From contig CAXOVX010000058.1 of assembly GCA_964213345.1 (NCBI GenBank), forward strand, positions 1 to 64,000: a DNA stretch of 64,000 bases. The letters are read 5' to 3'. Origin of the DNA: CAXOVX01 sp964213345. GTDB lineage: Bacteria > Pseudomonadota > Alphaproteobacteria > Rickettsiales > Midichloriaceae. Made by a program: the position numbers and the translations under genes. The notes beneath the pieces were generated by a model. It was not told the DNA's origin. It was given only the letters and a program-made list of their open reading frames with translations, and searched no databases. The stretch's first letter is position 1. The number at the start of each line of letters is the position of its first letter. This document shows positions 8,742 through 17,510 of this stretch, one piece after another.

Positions 8742-10082
8742 TCATCTCACAACAGCTCCTTGATATAAAGCATTCCGGATGATGTTAATGGCATCCTCAA
8801 TTGTCGCGGTACTCTGCGCGCCGCTTGCCATATAGCGCAGAATAATCTGGCCTGCATCAAATTCAGCTTTATCTGCAATAATAGCAAAATCGACCCCTTT
8901 CTTATTGGCATATTTCATTTGTGCTCCTAGTGATTTTCGAGCAAGATATAGCTCGGTATTGATATCGCTATCACGCAATATTTTAGCCATTTGTATGTAT
9001 TGCAGCATAAAATCGGGGTTCTGTGTTGTGATCAAAACTCGAGCTGGAGTTTCAGCCTCTGCTTTGATAATGCCAGCTTCAATCAGTTTGGGGATAAGCC
9101 TTGAAATACCAATGGAAAACCCAACTCCTGGAAGTTGCTTGCTGCTGAAAGTACCAGCTAGATTTGCATATCTTCCACCACCACAAACACTTCCTAATTC
9201 AAGGTAATCCAGAAGTCTGGTTTCAGATACGGTACCAGTATAGTAGTTTAAGCCCCTAGCAAGAGCAGGGGCAATTTGTAAAAATGAATTTGGGATTCCA
9301 AAGGCTTGAGTATTATGCAATACCTCTTGTAACTCAGAAATGCCGGTAACAAATTCTTCATTGGTGCATAAAGCCTTTAGATACCGAATCCATTCTGCAT
9401 TGCTCATCTGCCTCGATGTTATGTCCACAATTACCCCTGCATCACTCATACTCAACCCTTGAGAAATGAGTTCCGATTGTAGTATATCTGACGTAATTTT
9501 TTCCGCTTTATCAATGGTTCGCATAATAGGTGAGATATTTCCCTCTGAGATGCCAAAAGCTTTAATTAATCCTGTTAAAATATAACGATTATTGATTTTT
9601 ATAATAAAACGTGTAAGACCAATTGCTCTAAAAACATTATATATTACGGATAGCACCTCAGCATCATGAATAAGAGATAATGCTCCATCACCAATAATGT
9701 CAATATCACACTGATAAAATTGCCTATATCTCCCTGCTTGAGGCCTTTCTCCCCGCCACACAGGTGCGATATGATAACGCCTGTATGGAAAAGTAAGATT
9801 GCCATAGTGTTGCGCAACATATCTAGCTAGCGGCACTGTAAGGTCAAACCTGAGAGCAAGATCTTTTTTTTCGGCCCCATCAACATCAGCAAGTCTATGT
9901 ATTCCATAAATTTCACTATCATTACCCTTTGCAAGCAGGGTGGAAATGCGCTCAACTACAGGTGTATCAAGCGGCGTAAAGCCATATAACTCGAATTGTC
10001 TTCTTATAATTTCTACCGTGCGATTAAATGCAATCTGATCACGTGGCAGAAATTCTGGAAATCCAGAAATATTGTTTAACAT
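8742..10082 (-). CDS. hisS: Histidyl-tRNA synthetase
   Basis: Charges tRNA-His. The class II core is clear: RFDLTVPLARYVA, motif 2 FPYRRYHIAPVWRGERPQAG, the His-specific LARGLNYYTGTVSE, GGGRYANL and motif 3 PGVGFSIGISRL. The C-terminal anticodon domain begins around PARVLITTQ. The open frame extends 24 codons further upstream, but I start it at the ATG giving MLNNISGFPEFLPRDQI. The upstream codons overlap, out of frame, the remnant of an ABC ATPase, and the family normally begins close to this point. Length 446 is typical. An AGGAG-like sequence precedes the chosen ATG. Confidence 0.95.
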   Translation of the reverse strand: MLNNISGFPEFLPRDQIAFNRTVEIIRRQFELYGFTPLDTPVVERISTLLAKGNDSEIYGIHRLADVDGAEKKDLALRFDLTVPLARYVAQHYGNLTFPYRRYHIAPVWRGERPQAGRYRQFYQCDIDIIGDGALSLIHDAEVLSVIYNVFRAIGLTRFIIKINNRYILTGLIKAFGISEGNISPIMRTIDKAEKITSDILQSELISQGLSMSDAGVIVDITSRQMSNAEWIRYLKALCTNEEFVTGISELQEVLHNTQAFGIPNSFLQIAPALARGLNYYTGTVSETRLLDYLELGSVCGGGRYANLAGTFSSKQLPGVGFSIGISRLIPKLIEAGIIKAEAETPARVLITTQNPDFMLQYIQMAKILRDSDINTELYLARKSLGAQMKYANKKGVDFAIIADKAEFDAGQIILRYMASGAQSTATIEDAINIIRNALYQGAVVR

Positions 10083-10089
10083 ATACACT

Positions 10090-10464
10090 CCTAAGTTAAG
10101 TACGGTTTTCTTCACGGATAATCTTATTGGCAAGTTGCATAACATTTTCGGCAATTCTAGAGTCTAAAGCAGCTGCAATTTCGTCTAGCAACAAAATTTT
10201 AGAATCAGCAATCACCGCCATAACAAGGCCAAGAGCTTATTGTTGCTCTCCTGATAAATTGCCAACTAGTTCCATCTAGCCGATCCTTAAACCCATGTCA
10301 AGCATTGATAGTTTTTCTCGGAAAGCTTGGATCCTTGCATGTGTAACGCAAAGCTGATATATAACTAAGACTGCTACTGAAGGATTATATCCGCAAAATA
10401 TTGTATAACGAATAAAATTTTCAGATATAAAATCAGATATAAACAAGAGTGGCTTGCTTTGCAC
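10090..10464 (-). pseudogene. ABC-transporter ATPase remnant
   Basis: Two adjoining frames read FREKLSMLDMGLRIG, a stop, then MELVGNLSGEQQ, a stop, then ALGLVMAVIADSKILLLDEI and DSRIAENVMQLANKIIREEN. These are the signature motif LSGEQQ (normally LSGGQ/R), Walker B with LLLDE, and the following helix of an ABC ATPase. The closest layout I know is the uncharacterised COG1101-type ATPase. The Walker A half is gone. The final codons run into the hisS leader. Confidence 0.65.
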
Positions 10465-10808
10465 TAGATCAGTATATGATTGTTAGGAAAATAAGTACTC
10501 TTCTACTTTAATTTTCTTGAACACATTACAGGAAGGGCTAAATAAATAGCCGCTTTGCACAGAGCTGAAGATCTCTAGTAATCTTTCTAAAACGCTTAAA
10601 GCTAATTATTTATACAACCAAGAAGCCAACAAGAAGGGGAGATTTTGCTGAATTGTTAAGTAACGAAAAGCAGGGAGCATTTATTAAAGCTCCGTAATTG
10701 AAAAAGAAGAAACAATCTTTAGAAGCTGCCATCGTGGATGGGTGCAAGCAAATACACCATCCGACAGCATCATAAAATATAATAAAGTAATCTCGGTAAA
10801 ATGTTATA
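10465..10808. other. Gene-free stretch, degenerate
   Basis: No intact frame on either strand. Short pieces such as AELLSNEKQGAF can be read on the plus strand near 10650 but I cannot place them in a family. It probably contains decayed mobile DNA leading into the IS5 remnant that follows. Confidence 0.4.
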
Positions 10809-11446
10809 CGAAGTAATTTATTGGAGCAGCTATGTGGATTGCCAGAACTGGGGCGCGGTGGAGGGCTCTACCTTGTGAATATGGAATGGTCGAGTGTACA
10901 CAAAAGGTTTATGAGATGGAGTAAAGCTGGAGTGTGGCAAATGATTTTTGATACCCTTGCTGTTGATGAAGACACAGAGTGGAAAATGGTGGATTCTGCA
11001 GTAATTAGGGCGCATCAACGTGCAGTTGGTGCGAGAAAGAAATATAAAGAATGGGTACGTAAGAACAGGAGTTAGGCAGATCTAAAGATGGCCTCGGAAA
11101 CCCTTTGAGATTCTTTATTACAGCCAACAAAGATCTAATTATACCAAAAGGCATATGGAGGCCCTTATTGCGCCTTATTGCAGACAAAGGATTGATGTAA
11201 ATTACATAGTGGATGCAGTAAATTTAGCTCATGCCCAAGCTGTAATCCCGCCTCATAGCCATAGAAAGGTACTCCGCGAATATGATATCGAGCTTTATAA
11301 AGAAAGAAATTTAATCGAAAAAATGTTTAATAAGCTCAAGCACTTTCGTAGTATTACTACACGTTACGATAGATTGGCTATTACTTTCCTTGCTTTTCTT
11401 GATATAACGGCGATTTTTATTTGGCTAAAATAAATGTTGACAAATC
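10809..11446 (+). pseudogene. IS5-family transposase remnant, 5'-truncated
   Basis: The first readable part is FIGAAMWIARTGARWRALPC; a frameshift then gives WSSVHKRFMRWSKAGVWQMI, the N-terminal IS5/IS427-group signature, followed by VDSAVIRAHQRAVGARKK. After several stops the C-terminal half reads AVIPPHSHRKV, ERNLIEKMFNKLKHFRSI and LDITAIFIWLK. The 3' end of the element is intact (AATAAATGTTGAC) and abuts a CTAG that begins the right half of a palindromic repeat. About 25 N-terminal residues and the 5' end are missing. Confidence 0.75.
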
Positions 11447-11547
11447 CTAGGAGCACAATAGTGAGGGCAAAGGAGGTAGTAATCTACATGACTGAATCTG
11501 AATCCAGCAGTGCAACAACGGTGGGTATTAAAAAGAGGAATTGATAT
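11447..11547 (-). repeat. Palindromic repeat, copy b (half)
   Basis: The half-copy begins with CTAG exactly at the end of the IS5 remnant and runs GAGCACAATAGTGAGGGC, ACATGACTGA and GCAACAAC, to a final AATTGATAT. On the minus strand its end supplies the last codons and the stop of comEC (NNINSSF). The layout is what an IS5 insertion into the central CTAG of the repeat would leave. Confidence 0.7.
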
Positions 11548-13849
11548 TATTCCAAGGTCTATTTGCTAATATATGATCGCTTACTTTATCCGTCTTTAAT
11601 TCTGTATCGTGAAGCAATTTTACGGTGTGTGTGCCATGTTTCTTAAGATCAGTGAATGTAATAGTATGTTTGGCTGTATTGCAAGCTTCATCATTAGCTA
11701 AATTTATAAACAATTTGATCTTAGGTACTGTATAGGAACTATTAAGAGATGATTGGGGCATACAGTATTGCTTGTAATGTTGACTATCATCCAAATTTTC
11801 AAGTGCATTAATGATGATTATTGCATTATCTTGCTGCAAAACACAAGATTTTGCGTTACAGTCACCATATTTATGATGATTTAGGCTTCTTGGCAGAAAA
11901 TTGGCACTCCCGATGGTTTGCTGCCACACACTGCGTACATACCTTTCTACCTGCAGTGAAGAAAGTACTAGGGGACTATCTTTTGCTTCTTGCTCTTTTT
12001 TATCTCCATTAATTAAAATTTCTTTTGCTGCAAATAACTTTCCACTTCCAGAGATAATTATATCAACTTTTTGATGTTGAAATAATTCAGTGATACTGAG
12101 TAAAAAAGCACATACACTAAAGTATTTTAGCAATTTACTAGTACTCAAGCATATAAATAGTATGCAAAAGGTAATGAGAGTAATGTAAAAATCACTAAAG
12201 CTGGGTAAATAAATGGTAGCTTTGGGTAATTTTGCGATAAGGTGAGATATATTTAGCATGAGGTCTATGCCGTGCCCCATAGGTATCAGCGCTATGTTTT
12301 CAAGATGAAATGGCATTAATAGTAGTGCTATCATTCCTAACGGCATTATAAAAAAATCACTCAGTGGAACGCATATCAAGTTGGCTATGACGCTATATGG
12401 AGAGAATTGATTAAAGTGATATATAATAAATGGAGCAGTAGCTAGCCCAGCAGCTGCAGATGAAATGGGTAATGTAATTACGTATCCAGCAATCTTACCG
12501 AGTACTGCTCTGTATTTATGCAACGAGAGGTTAAACCCTTTTGTGGCGTGCGCTTGCGATTTTTTGGTATTTAAATATTGAAATGTAGCAATAAGGCTTA
12601 TACAAGCGGCGAAAGACATTTGTAAACTTGCATTGAACAGCATTTCGGGAGTAACTAATAGGATTACAATGGCAGCAACGCTCAATCCCCTAAAAGGGTC
12701 AGAATTACGATCAATTATTATAGCCAAGAATACTAAAGTTGAAGTAATAAAAGCTCTTTGTGCAGATACTGGAGCACCGGAAATTAGCAGGTAAAGAAAA
12801 CTAAACAGGATTGCAATCATTCCTGCTAATTTTTTAGTTTCTAAAAATCTCGTAATGCTAATGCAATAGGATGATAGTAATTTAACTACCATAAATACTA
12901 TTCCTGCCACAACAGCGATATGCATGCCGGAAATGGCAATTAAGTGCGCTGTTCCTGCAATGCGCATTGCTTCATGATCGTTAGGTGCAATCTCCGAGGC
13001 TTCCCCTACAAGTAGACCAGCTGTAATGACACCAGCAGCTCCAGGTATAGCATTTTTGATTTTTTCTGTAATTTGTTTACGTAAATCGTTAAGCCATTTT
13101 GTGGCTTTTTCCAATAAAGATTGGTGCGTATAAGCCGCTTCTTTGGTTGTTATGATTTTATTTTCTATGATTTTAGGGTTATTTACGGCATAGCCAATTG
13201 CTCCTATTTGTTTAAAATAGGCAAAACGGGCAAAGTCAAAACCATTTGGAAATACGGGAAATGGTGGAGGCATAAGTATGCCCTTTACAAATATGTGATC
13301 ACCTATTTTTAGGCTTTTATCCGTACGTGTATGCACCATAATTCTAATTAATTTTGGCGTTTTTTCTTCGGGGATATCTTTTATCCGCGCATTACTCAGA
13401 TAGAGGCGGATTCCGCTTACTTTGCGCTCAAACTGCTCTATTCTACCACTAATATCTATTATTTCTGTTTTTGCATCAATTACTGGTGAGCGTACTGTTT
13501 GTGTACGATGTAAGGCAGCAACATACCCAAGGCACACAGAGACACAGATAAAAGTGCTCAATGTGGCAAGTACGAATGTTGTGTGCCCATTGTCTTTGGG
13601 TGCTTCGTTACTATTTGCTACTGCACAGTAGACTTTCTTTTGACGCAAATAAATGCAATATATAGTGCTAATACTGATGGTAAAAAGCACTGAAGCTAAG
13701 ATGGAAATTGTACAATTAGTTTTGAAATAAACCGCTATCCCTATCCCCATAAAAGTAGGGATCCACAGTAGCCAATTTTGAAATTCTTCCTCTAAGAAGC
13801 TTGTAAGCTGCCGTTGTATAAAAACTATCGCCTTCCCCATTTTTGCCAT
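11528..13849 (-). CDS. comEC: ComEC/Rec2 DNA-internalisation membrane protein
   Basis: Integral membrane channel for uptake of single-stranded DNA in transformation. This 773-residue protein has N-terminal membrane helices, a DUF4131-like region, and the Competence domain signatures AGLLVGEASEI and HLIAISGMHIAVVAGIVF, followed by many membrane helices (ASLQMSFAACISLI, YSVIANLICVPLSDF). The C-terminal 170 residues look soluble but I see no metallo-beta-lactamase HxHxDH motif, so the nuclease-like domain is absent or very divergent, as in other Rickettsiales. The last residues and the stop come from a palindromic repeat. Two tandem repeat copies lie just upstream of the start. Whether the organism is competent is not shown. 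Confidence 0.88.
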   Translation of the reverse strand: MAKMGKAIVFIQRQLTSFLEEEFQNWLLWIPTFMGIGIAVYFKTNCTISILASVLFTISISTIYCIYLRQKKVYCAVANSNEAPKDNGHTTFVLATLSTFICVSVCLGYVAALHRTQTVRSPVIDAKTEIIDISGRIEQFERKVSGIRLYLSNARIKDIPEEKTPKLIRIMVHTRTDKSLKIGDHIFVKGILMPPPFPVFPNGFDFARFAYFKQIGAIGYAVNNPKIIENKIITTKEAAYTHQSLLEKATKWLNDLRKQITEKIKNAIPGAAGVITAGLLVGEASEIAPNDHEAMRIAGTAHLIAISGMHIAVVAGIVFMVVKLLSSYCISITRFLETKKLAGMIAILFSFLYLLISGAPVSAQRAFITSTLVFLAIIIDRNSDPFRGLSVAAIVILLVTPEMLFNASLQMSFAACISLIATFQYLNTKKSQAHATKGFNLSLHKYRAVLGKIAGYVITLPISSAAAGLATAPFIIYHFNQFSPYSVIANLICVPLSDFFIMPLGMIALLLMPFHLENIALIPMGHGIDLMLNISHLIAKLPKATIYLPSFSDFYITLITFCILFICLSTSKLLKYFSVCAFLLSITELFQHQKVDIIISGSGKLFAAKEILINGDKKEQEAKDSPLVLSSLQVERYVRSVWQQTIGSANFLPRSLNHHKYGDCNAKSCVLQQDNAIIIINALENLDDSQHYKQYCMPQSSLNSSYTVPKIKLFINLANDEACNTAKHTITFTDLKKHGTHTVKLLHDTELKTDKVSDHILANRPWNNINSSF

Positions 13850-13889
13850 CTGCTACTAACAGATTTTCCTTTTCAACTTGTGTGTTATA

Positions 13890-14018
13890 ATACAAAACCC
13901 CCTTTATAGCGCCCACGCTGTCACGTTGCAAGATTCAGGCTTGGTCATGTAGTATCACTACACTCCTTTGTCTTCACCATTACACTCTTAGCGCTCATTT
14001 AAAAATGAGACTTGGTAT
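13890..14018 (+). repeat. Palindromic repeat, copy c (full length)
   Basis: 129 bp from ATACAAAAC to GAGACTTGGTAT, with imperfectly complementary ends. The inner core carries CAGGCTTGGTCATGTA and TAGCGCTCATTTAAAAATG. It sits upstream of comEC, in direct orientation with copy d. Confidence 0.85.
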
Positions 14019-14091
14019 AATAGGCTCTTTTTGTGAATGTAGCAATCCAAGTTAGGTCAGATTGCCACGCTCTATTTACAATAACTGTACT

Positions 14092-14219
14092 ATACCAAAT
14101 CTCCTTTATAACGCTCACATCGTCGCGCTACTGGATTCGGGCTCAGTCATGTAACTTACTGCACTCCTTTGCCCTCATCATCTTGCTTCTAGTGCTCATT
14201 TAAGAATGGGACTTGGTAT
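14092..14219 (+). repeat. Palindromic repeat, copy d (full length)
   Basis: 128 bp, from ATACCAAATCTCC to GGGACTTGGTAT; the terminal 11-12 bases are near-perfect inverted repeats. The internal order is AACGCTCAC, GTCGCGCTAC, GGGCTCAGTCATGTAA, CCTTTGCCCTCAT, CTAGTGCTCATTTAAGAATG. It ends 11 bp from the stop of the minus-strand gene that follows. This and the copy at 25352 define the family. Confidence 0.9.
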
Positions 14220-14230
14220 TAGTAGTGATT

Positions 14231-14830
14231 TTAGTTAAAACACTCTAACAATACTAACCCCACAACAAGCTCCCCGATAGTAAGTGCTACATCTAAATGA
14301 GTACCATAAACTGGTTTTGGCTCTGGCTGTGGTCCAGGCTGAGGGTTATCACCCATAAAATCTGCGCAAGCAATATCACTCAAGCTGAATTTTTTTACAA
14401 TTTGTGTAGGACAATCAAGCTTTTTTTTACTACTACTACCATATGTTGATATCATAATACTGGCATCGTTCTTTTGTCCTGTAGTACTTAACTTGTCTAC
14501 ACCATATGCTATTATTGAGTGTAAAGCCTTATCTTGTGGTATTATACTGGAATAGTTCTTCAAAACGACATCATTATTCCCATTAAATTTTACCAAAATC
14601 ATCTCGTTCTTGCTCTCAAGATACCCCTCCTTGTAAAATATGAACATATTGCTTGATAGAGAGGACACTGAATAATATTTATTTATGCCAAGTACATCCA
14701 TACCTGGTGTTATGTCATATGTTTTTTGAGCACTTAGTTGGTTATCAAATAATGTTGCGAACAGATTATTAGAATTTTGGTATACTAGCCAAAAGCCAAT
14801 ATTCTTTACAGGAATTAAGTAATTGGGCAT
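14231..14830 (-). pseudogene. C-terminal part of frameshifted orphan protein
   Basis: 199 residues that continue the frame upstream. The two frames overlap by 16 bases; one base gained or lost near 14835 would join FSFTKIQ to GDGEKMPNYLIP. The content is beta-rich with Tyr/Asn/Ser-rich strands (KYYSVSSLSSNMFIFYKEGY), then a Pro-rich linker (PQPGPQPEPKP) and a hydrophobic C-terminal segment ending LVVGLVLLECFN that could anchor or insert. I do not recognise the family. Confidence 0.55.
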
Positions 14831-15543
14831 CTTCTCACCGTCTCCTGTATTTTTGTAAATGAAAAACTATCATCTCTCAGATAGTCGTCATTATCATACA
14901 ATATGGCTATCTTTTCTAGGTATTTACTGGTGGCAGAACTATAAATAAAGGCGATTTGATCTTTTAAAGTCACCATGACGCCTCCATTAGCTAGATAGTT
15001 AGGTATCGAAATATGTTTCAACGTTTTACACTGACTATCAGATATTTTAAAACCGCCATACCAGTAGTTAGGATCTCTTGTGAGTATGTTCTTATTGCTT
15101 AACTCAGTACCCCCGTGGTAGCAATCGCTATAAAGTTGTGAAGAACTGGGATCCAGTAGAGTTTTAACGACACCTGTAGTGCTGATTATTGTGCTATATA
15201 ATTTTTCGGCTGAGATATTAACTACAAAATTACCATCCGCTAATGGCATCACATGAGCTGAAGCGCCTACGATCTTGCCTGGTAGGTCGGAGACTATAAA
15301 TTCCGAAATAATTTTCTGTGTTTTTAGATTTATGCTCTTGGCCTGAACATATCCAGTTGCAGTTTTCCACTTACTATTGGTGCTGTTTACATATATCATC
15401 ATCACAGGATCAACTGAAGGTGATAACACATTTTCTTGCAGCGCAAGAGTAGCTCTTTGAGGGTGCAAGTCTCCGCATATTAAAATGTTGTACATAGTCT
15501 GGGTGGTTATATCAAGTTCATAATATTTACAATTGTTTGTCAT
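14815..15543 (-). CDS. Orphan beta-rich protein, N-terminal part (frameshifted)
   Basis: 242 residues from MTNNCKYYELDITTQTMYNI, with no signal peptide. Repeated short strands of the type NFVVNISAEKLYSTIISTTG, and paired hydrophobic and aromatic residues, suggest a beta-propeller or beta-sandwich fold; this is only a pattern impression. The frame ends in the overlap with the next one, so the original protein was about 430 residues with a C-terminal hydrophobic tail. Codon use is like the neighbours. It could be a surface or secreted protein; function unknown. Confidence 0.55.
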   Translation of the reverse strand: MTNNCKYYELDITTQTMYNILICGDLHPQRATLALQENVLSPSVDPVMMIYVNSTNSKWKTATGYVQAKSINLKTQKIISEFIVSDLPGKIVGASAHVMPLADGNFVVNISAEKLYSTIISTTGVVKTLLDPSSSQLYSDCYHGGTELSNKNILTRDPNYWYGGFKISDSQCKTLKHISIPNYLANGGVMVTLKDQIAFIYSSATSKYLEKIAILYDNDDYLRDDSFSFTKIQETVRRCPIT

Positions 15544-15693
15544 AAGATTCCATTGATTCTGTGATTAACTAAACTAACATACGCTCACACGTTTGTTGTT
15601 GGCAATTAGGCTAAAGCAAATATTTTTTACTACATTAATATTTACAATACAATACAAACTTTAATTGTAAATGGGCTATTAGAAAAATGTGGT

Positions 15694-15711
15694 AAAATCT
15701 CGTGAGATTTT
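15694..15711. promoter_or_regulatory. Short perfect hairpin in divergent spacer
   Basis: AAAATCTC-GT-GAGATTTT followed by TATAATA lies in the 257-bp spacer between the orphan gene (leftward) and fmt (rightward). It may be an operator or part of a promoter. The two-base loop makes an RNA terminator unlikely. I see no gene in the spacer. Confidence 0.25.
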
Positions 15712-15800
15712 TATAATAGAACTATTGGAGAAGTAGGAAAACTACCTTTTGGTAATTTTAATTTTCGATATTAAGCGAGCAAAAATGCGAGTGTTAAGGG

Positions 15801-16790
15801 ATGAAAATTGTGTTTATGGGAACGCCTGAATTTGCGGTACCGATTTTATCAGGTCTTATTGAATCTGGTGGTCAAGGACATCAAGTAATAGCTGTGTATA
15901 CAAAACCGCCACATACTATGATTCATCATGGGAATGGCGCGCAGAAGTCGCCAGTACATATTTTGGCTGAGGATCATAATGTTCCTGTATTTACACCTCA
16001 CACATTTAAGGTCCCTGAGAACGTAGAGCAATTTAAAGCATTAAATTCAGATATTTGTGTAGTTGCTGCATATGGACTAATATTGCGTAAAGTTATACTT
16101 GCTGCTCCGAAATATGGTTGTATCAATGTGCACCCATCCGCACTGCCTAGATGGCGTGGTGCGGCGCCAGTGCAGCGTACGCTTATGGCAGGAGATCAAA
16201 CTACTGCTGTATGTATTATGCAAATGGATGAGGGCTTAGACACTGGACCTGTAATTTTGAGGCAAGATGTTAATATTGATGACAAGATAAATGCTGATAA
16301 GTTAAGTATGCAGCTTGCTAGCATAGGAGCCAGACTTGTAATACAAACTGTAGAGTTAATAAAAAATAACTGTGTTACGTATACAAAACAGTCAAATGAC
16401 GAGGTAACGTATGCTAATAAAGTAACTTCGCAGGAAGAGGTAATCGATTGGAATTTGAGTGCACATGCAATTGCCTGCCAAATTAAAGCGCTGGCCCGAA
16501 CTCCAGGTGCTTATTTTAAATATGGAGACGTGTCCGTAAAGATATTAGAGGCAAATTACAAAATACCTGAAGAATTAGAGACATGTTTTAATGATGGGAC
16601 GATAGATGTAAATAAGGAGACATATCTGAATTCATGTGGTGGACAGGTACTCAACGGGAGCTTAGCGATAAAATGTGGTGGTGGTGGAATCCTATTCCCC
16701 ATGATTTTGCAAAAAGCTGGAAGAAGAGCAATGGATACTTCAAGTTTCCTACGAGGGTGCAAAATTGAACAGATGGCGATATTATCCTAG
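15801..16790 (+). CDS. fmt: Methionyl-tRNA formyltransferase
   Basis: Formylates initiator Met-tRNA using 10-formyl-THF. At 329 residues it is typical. It starts MKIVFMGTPEFAVPILSGL and carries the catalytic Asn-His-Asp region INVHPSALPRWRGAAPVQR followed by MDEGLDTGPVI. The C-terminal OB-like domain begins near EEVIDWN. An AAGGG Shine-Dalgarno sequence precedes the ATG. The gene ends 4 bp from the convergent rnhB. Confidence 0.96.
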   Translation: MKIVFMGTPEFAVPILSGLIESGGQGHQVIAVYTKPPHTMIHHGNGAQKSPVHILAEDHNVPVFTPHTFKVPENVEQFKALNSDICVVAAYGLILRKVILAAPKYGCINVHPSALPRWRGAAPVQRTLMAGDQTTAVCIMQMDEGLDTGPVILRQDVNIDDKINADKLSMQLASIGARLVIQTVELIKNNCVTYTKQSNDEVTYANKVTSQEEVIDWNLSAHAIACQIKALARTPGAYFKYGDVSVKILEANYKIPEELETCFNDGTIDVNKETYLNSCGGQVLNGSLAIKCGGGGILFPMILQKAGRRAMDTSSFLRGCKIEQMAILS

Positions 16791-16794
16791 ATTG

Positions 16795-17412
16795 CTAAAT
16801 TAATTTTCTGATAAAAAGTTTACGGTGATGTTCTGTGATGCCGTATCTCCTTATAGCCTCAACATGTTTTTTTGTACCATAGCCTTTATTTTGATGCCAA
16901 CTGTATTCTGGAAATGCTGGGCTTAGTTCTGTCATTATTACGTCACGTGTGACTTTAGCAATAATAGAAGCAGCAGCTATACTCAAAGATTTACGATCTC
17001 CACCCACTACAGTGACGACTTGAATAGGTTGATGGTGATTTTTGAATGGGTTTTGATTGCCATCTATCATAATAGCTTCATAACCTACTTTCATTGCAGC
17101 CACTGCACGTTGCATGGCGATAAAAGTCGCTTCTAGAATGTTATATTGGTCAATTTCCTCTACACTTGCAATGCCAATGCCATAATGAGCGTTCTTGATT
17201 ATGCTCTCATATACCAATAGACGACTCTGTTCTGAAAGTATTTTAGAGTCGTTGATCCCAGGTATTGCTATATTCCTATTTAGTAGTGCACATGCTGCTA
17301 CTACCGGCCCCGAAAGAGGACCTCTTCCAGCTTCATCAATACCTAATACATGCTCTCCCAACTTGTTCTCTATGCTAAAATTAGGTAAAGTAGCATCAGC
17401 AATTCTTTTCAT
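16795..17412 (-). CDS. rnhB: Ribonuclease HII
   Basis: Removes ribonucleotides and RNA primers from DNA. The core GIDEAGRGPLSGPVVAA has the first catalytic Asp and Glu; INDSKILSEQ, IMIDGNQNPF and SIIAKVTRD carry the other conserved residues. I start at the ATG of MKRIADATLPNF, 19 residues before GIDEAGRG, because RNase HII enzymes rarely have longer leaders. The open frame runs 37 codons further but would overlap the divergent mltG start. Length 205 is normal. Confidence 0.93.
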   Translation of the reverse strand: MKRIADATLPNFSIENKLGEHVLGIDEAGRGPLSGPVVAACALLNRNIAIPGINDSKILSEQSRLLVYESIIKNAHYGIGIASVEEIDQYNILEATFIAMQRAVAAMKVGYEAIMIDGNQNPFKNHHQPIQVVTVVGGDRKSLSIAAASIIAKVTRDVIMTELSPAFPEYSWHQNKGYGTKKHVEAIRRYGITEHHRKLFIRKLI

Positions 17413-17510
17413 TTTATAGAGCACTTTAAATTTCTTGATTTGGGAGAGCTCAATCAGTATAGTACTAGTTCTTTCATTGTGTATACTCAAAATTGCTTCA
17501 TAAGCAGACC

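Noticed and set aside
13716..13931. A 71-codon minus-strand frame upstream of comEC
   Set aside because: It overlaps the comEC start in another frame and runs into a palindromic repeat.
13890..14219. Two tandem palindromic repeats considered as a CRISPR array
   Set aside because: The units are about 130 bp with inverted ends and only two in a row, and no cas genes are present.
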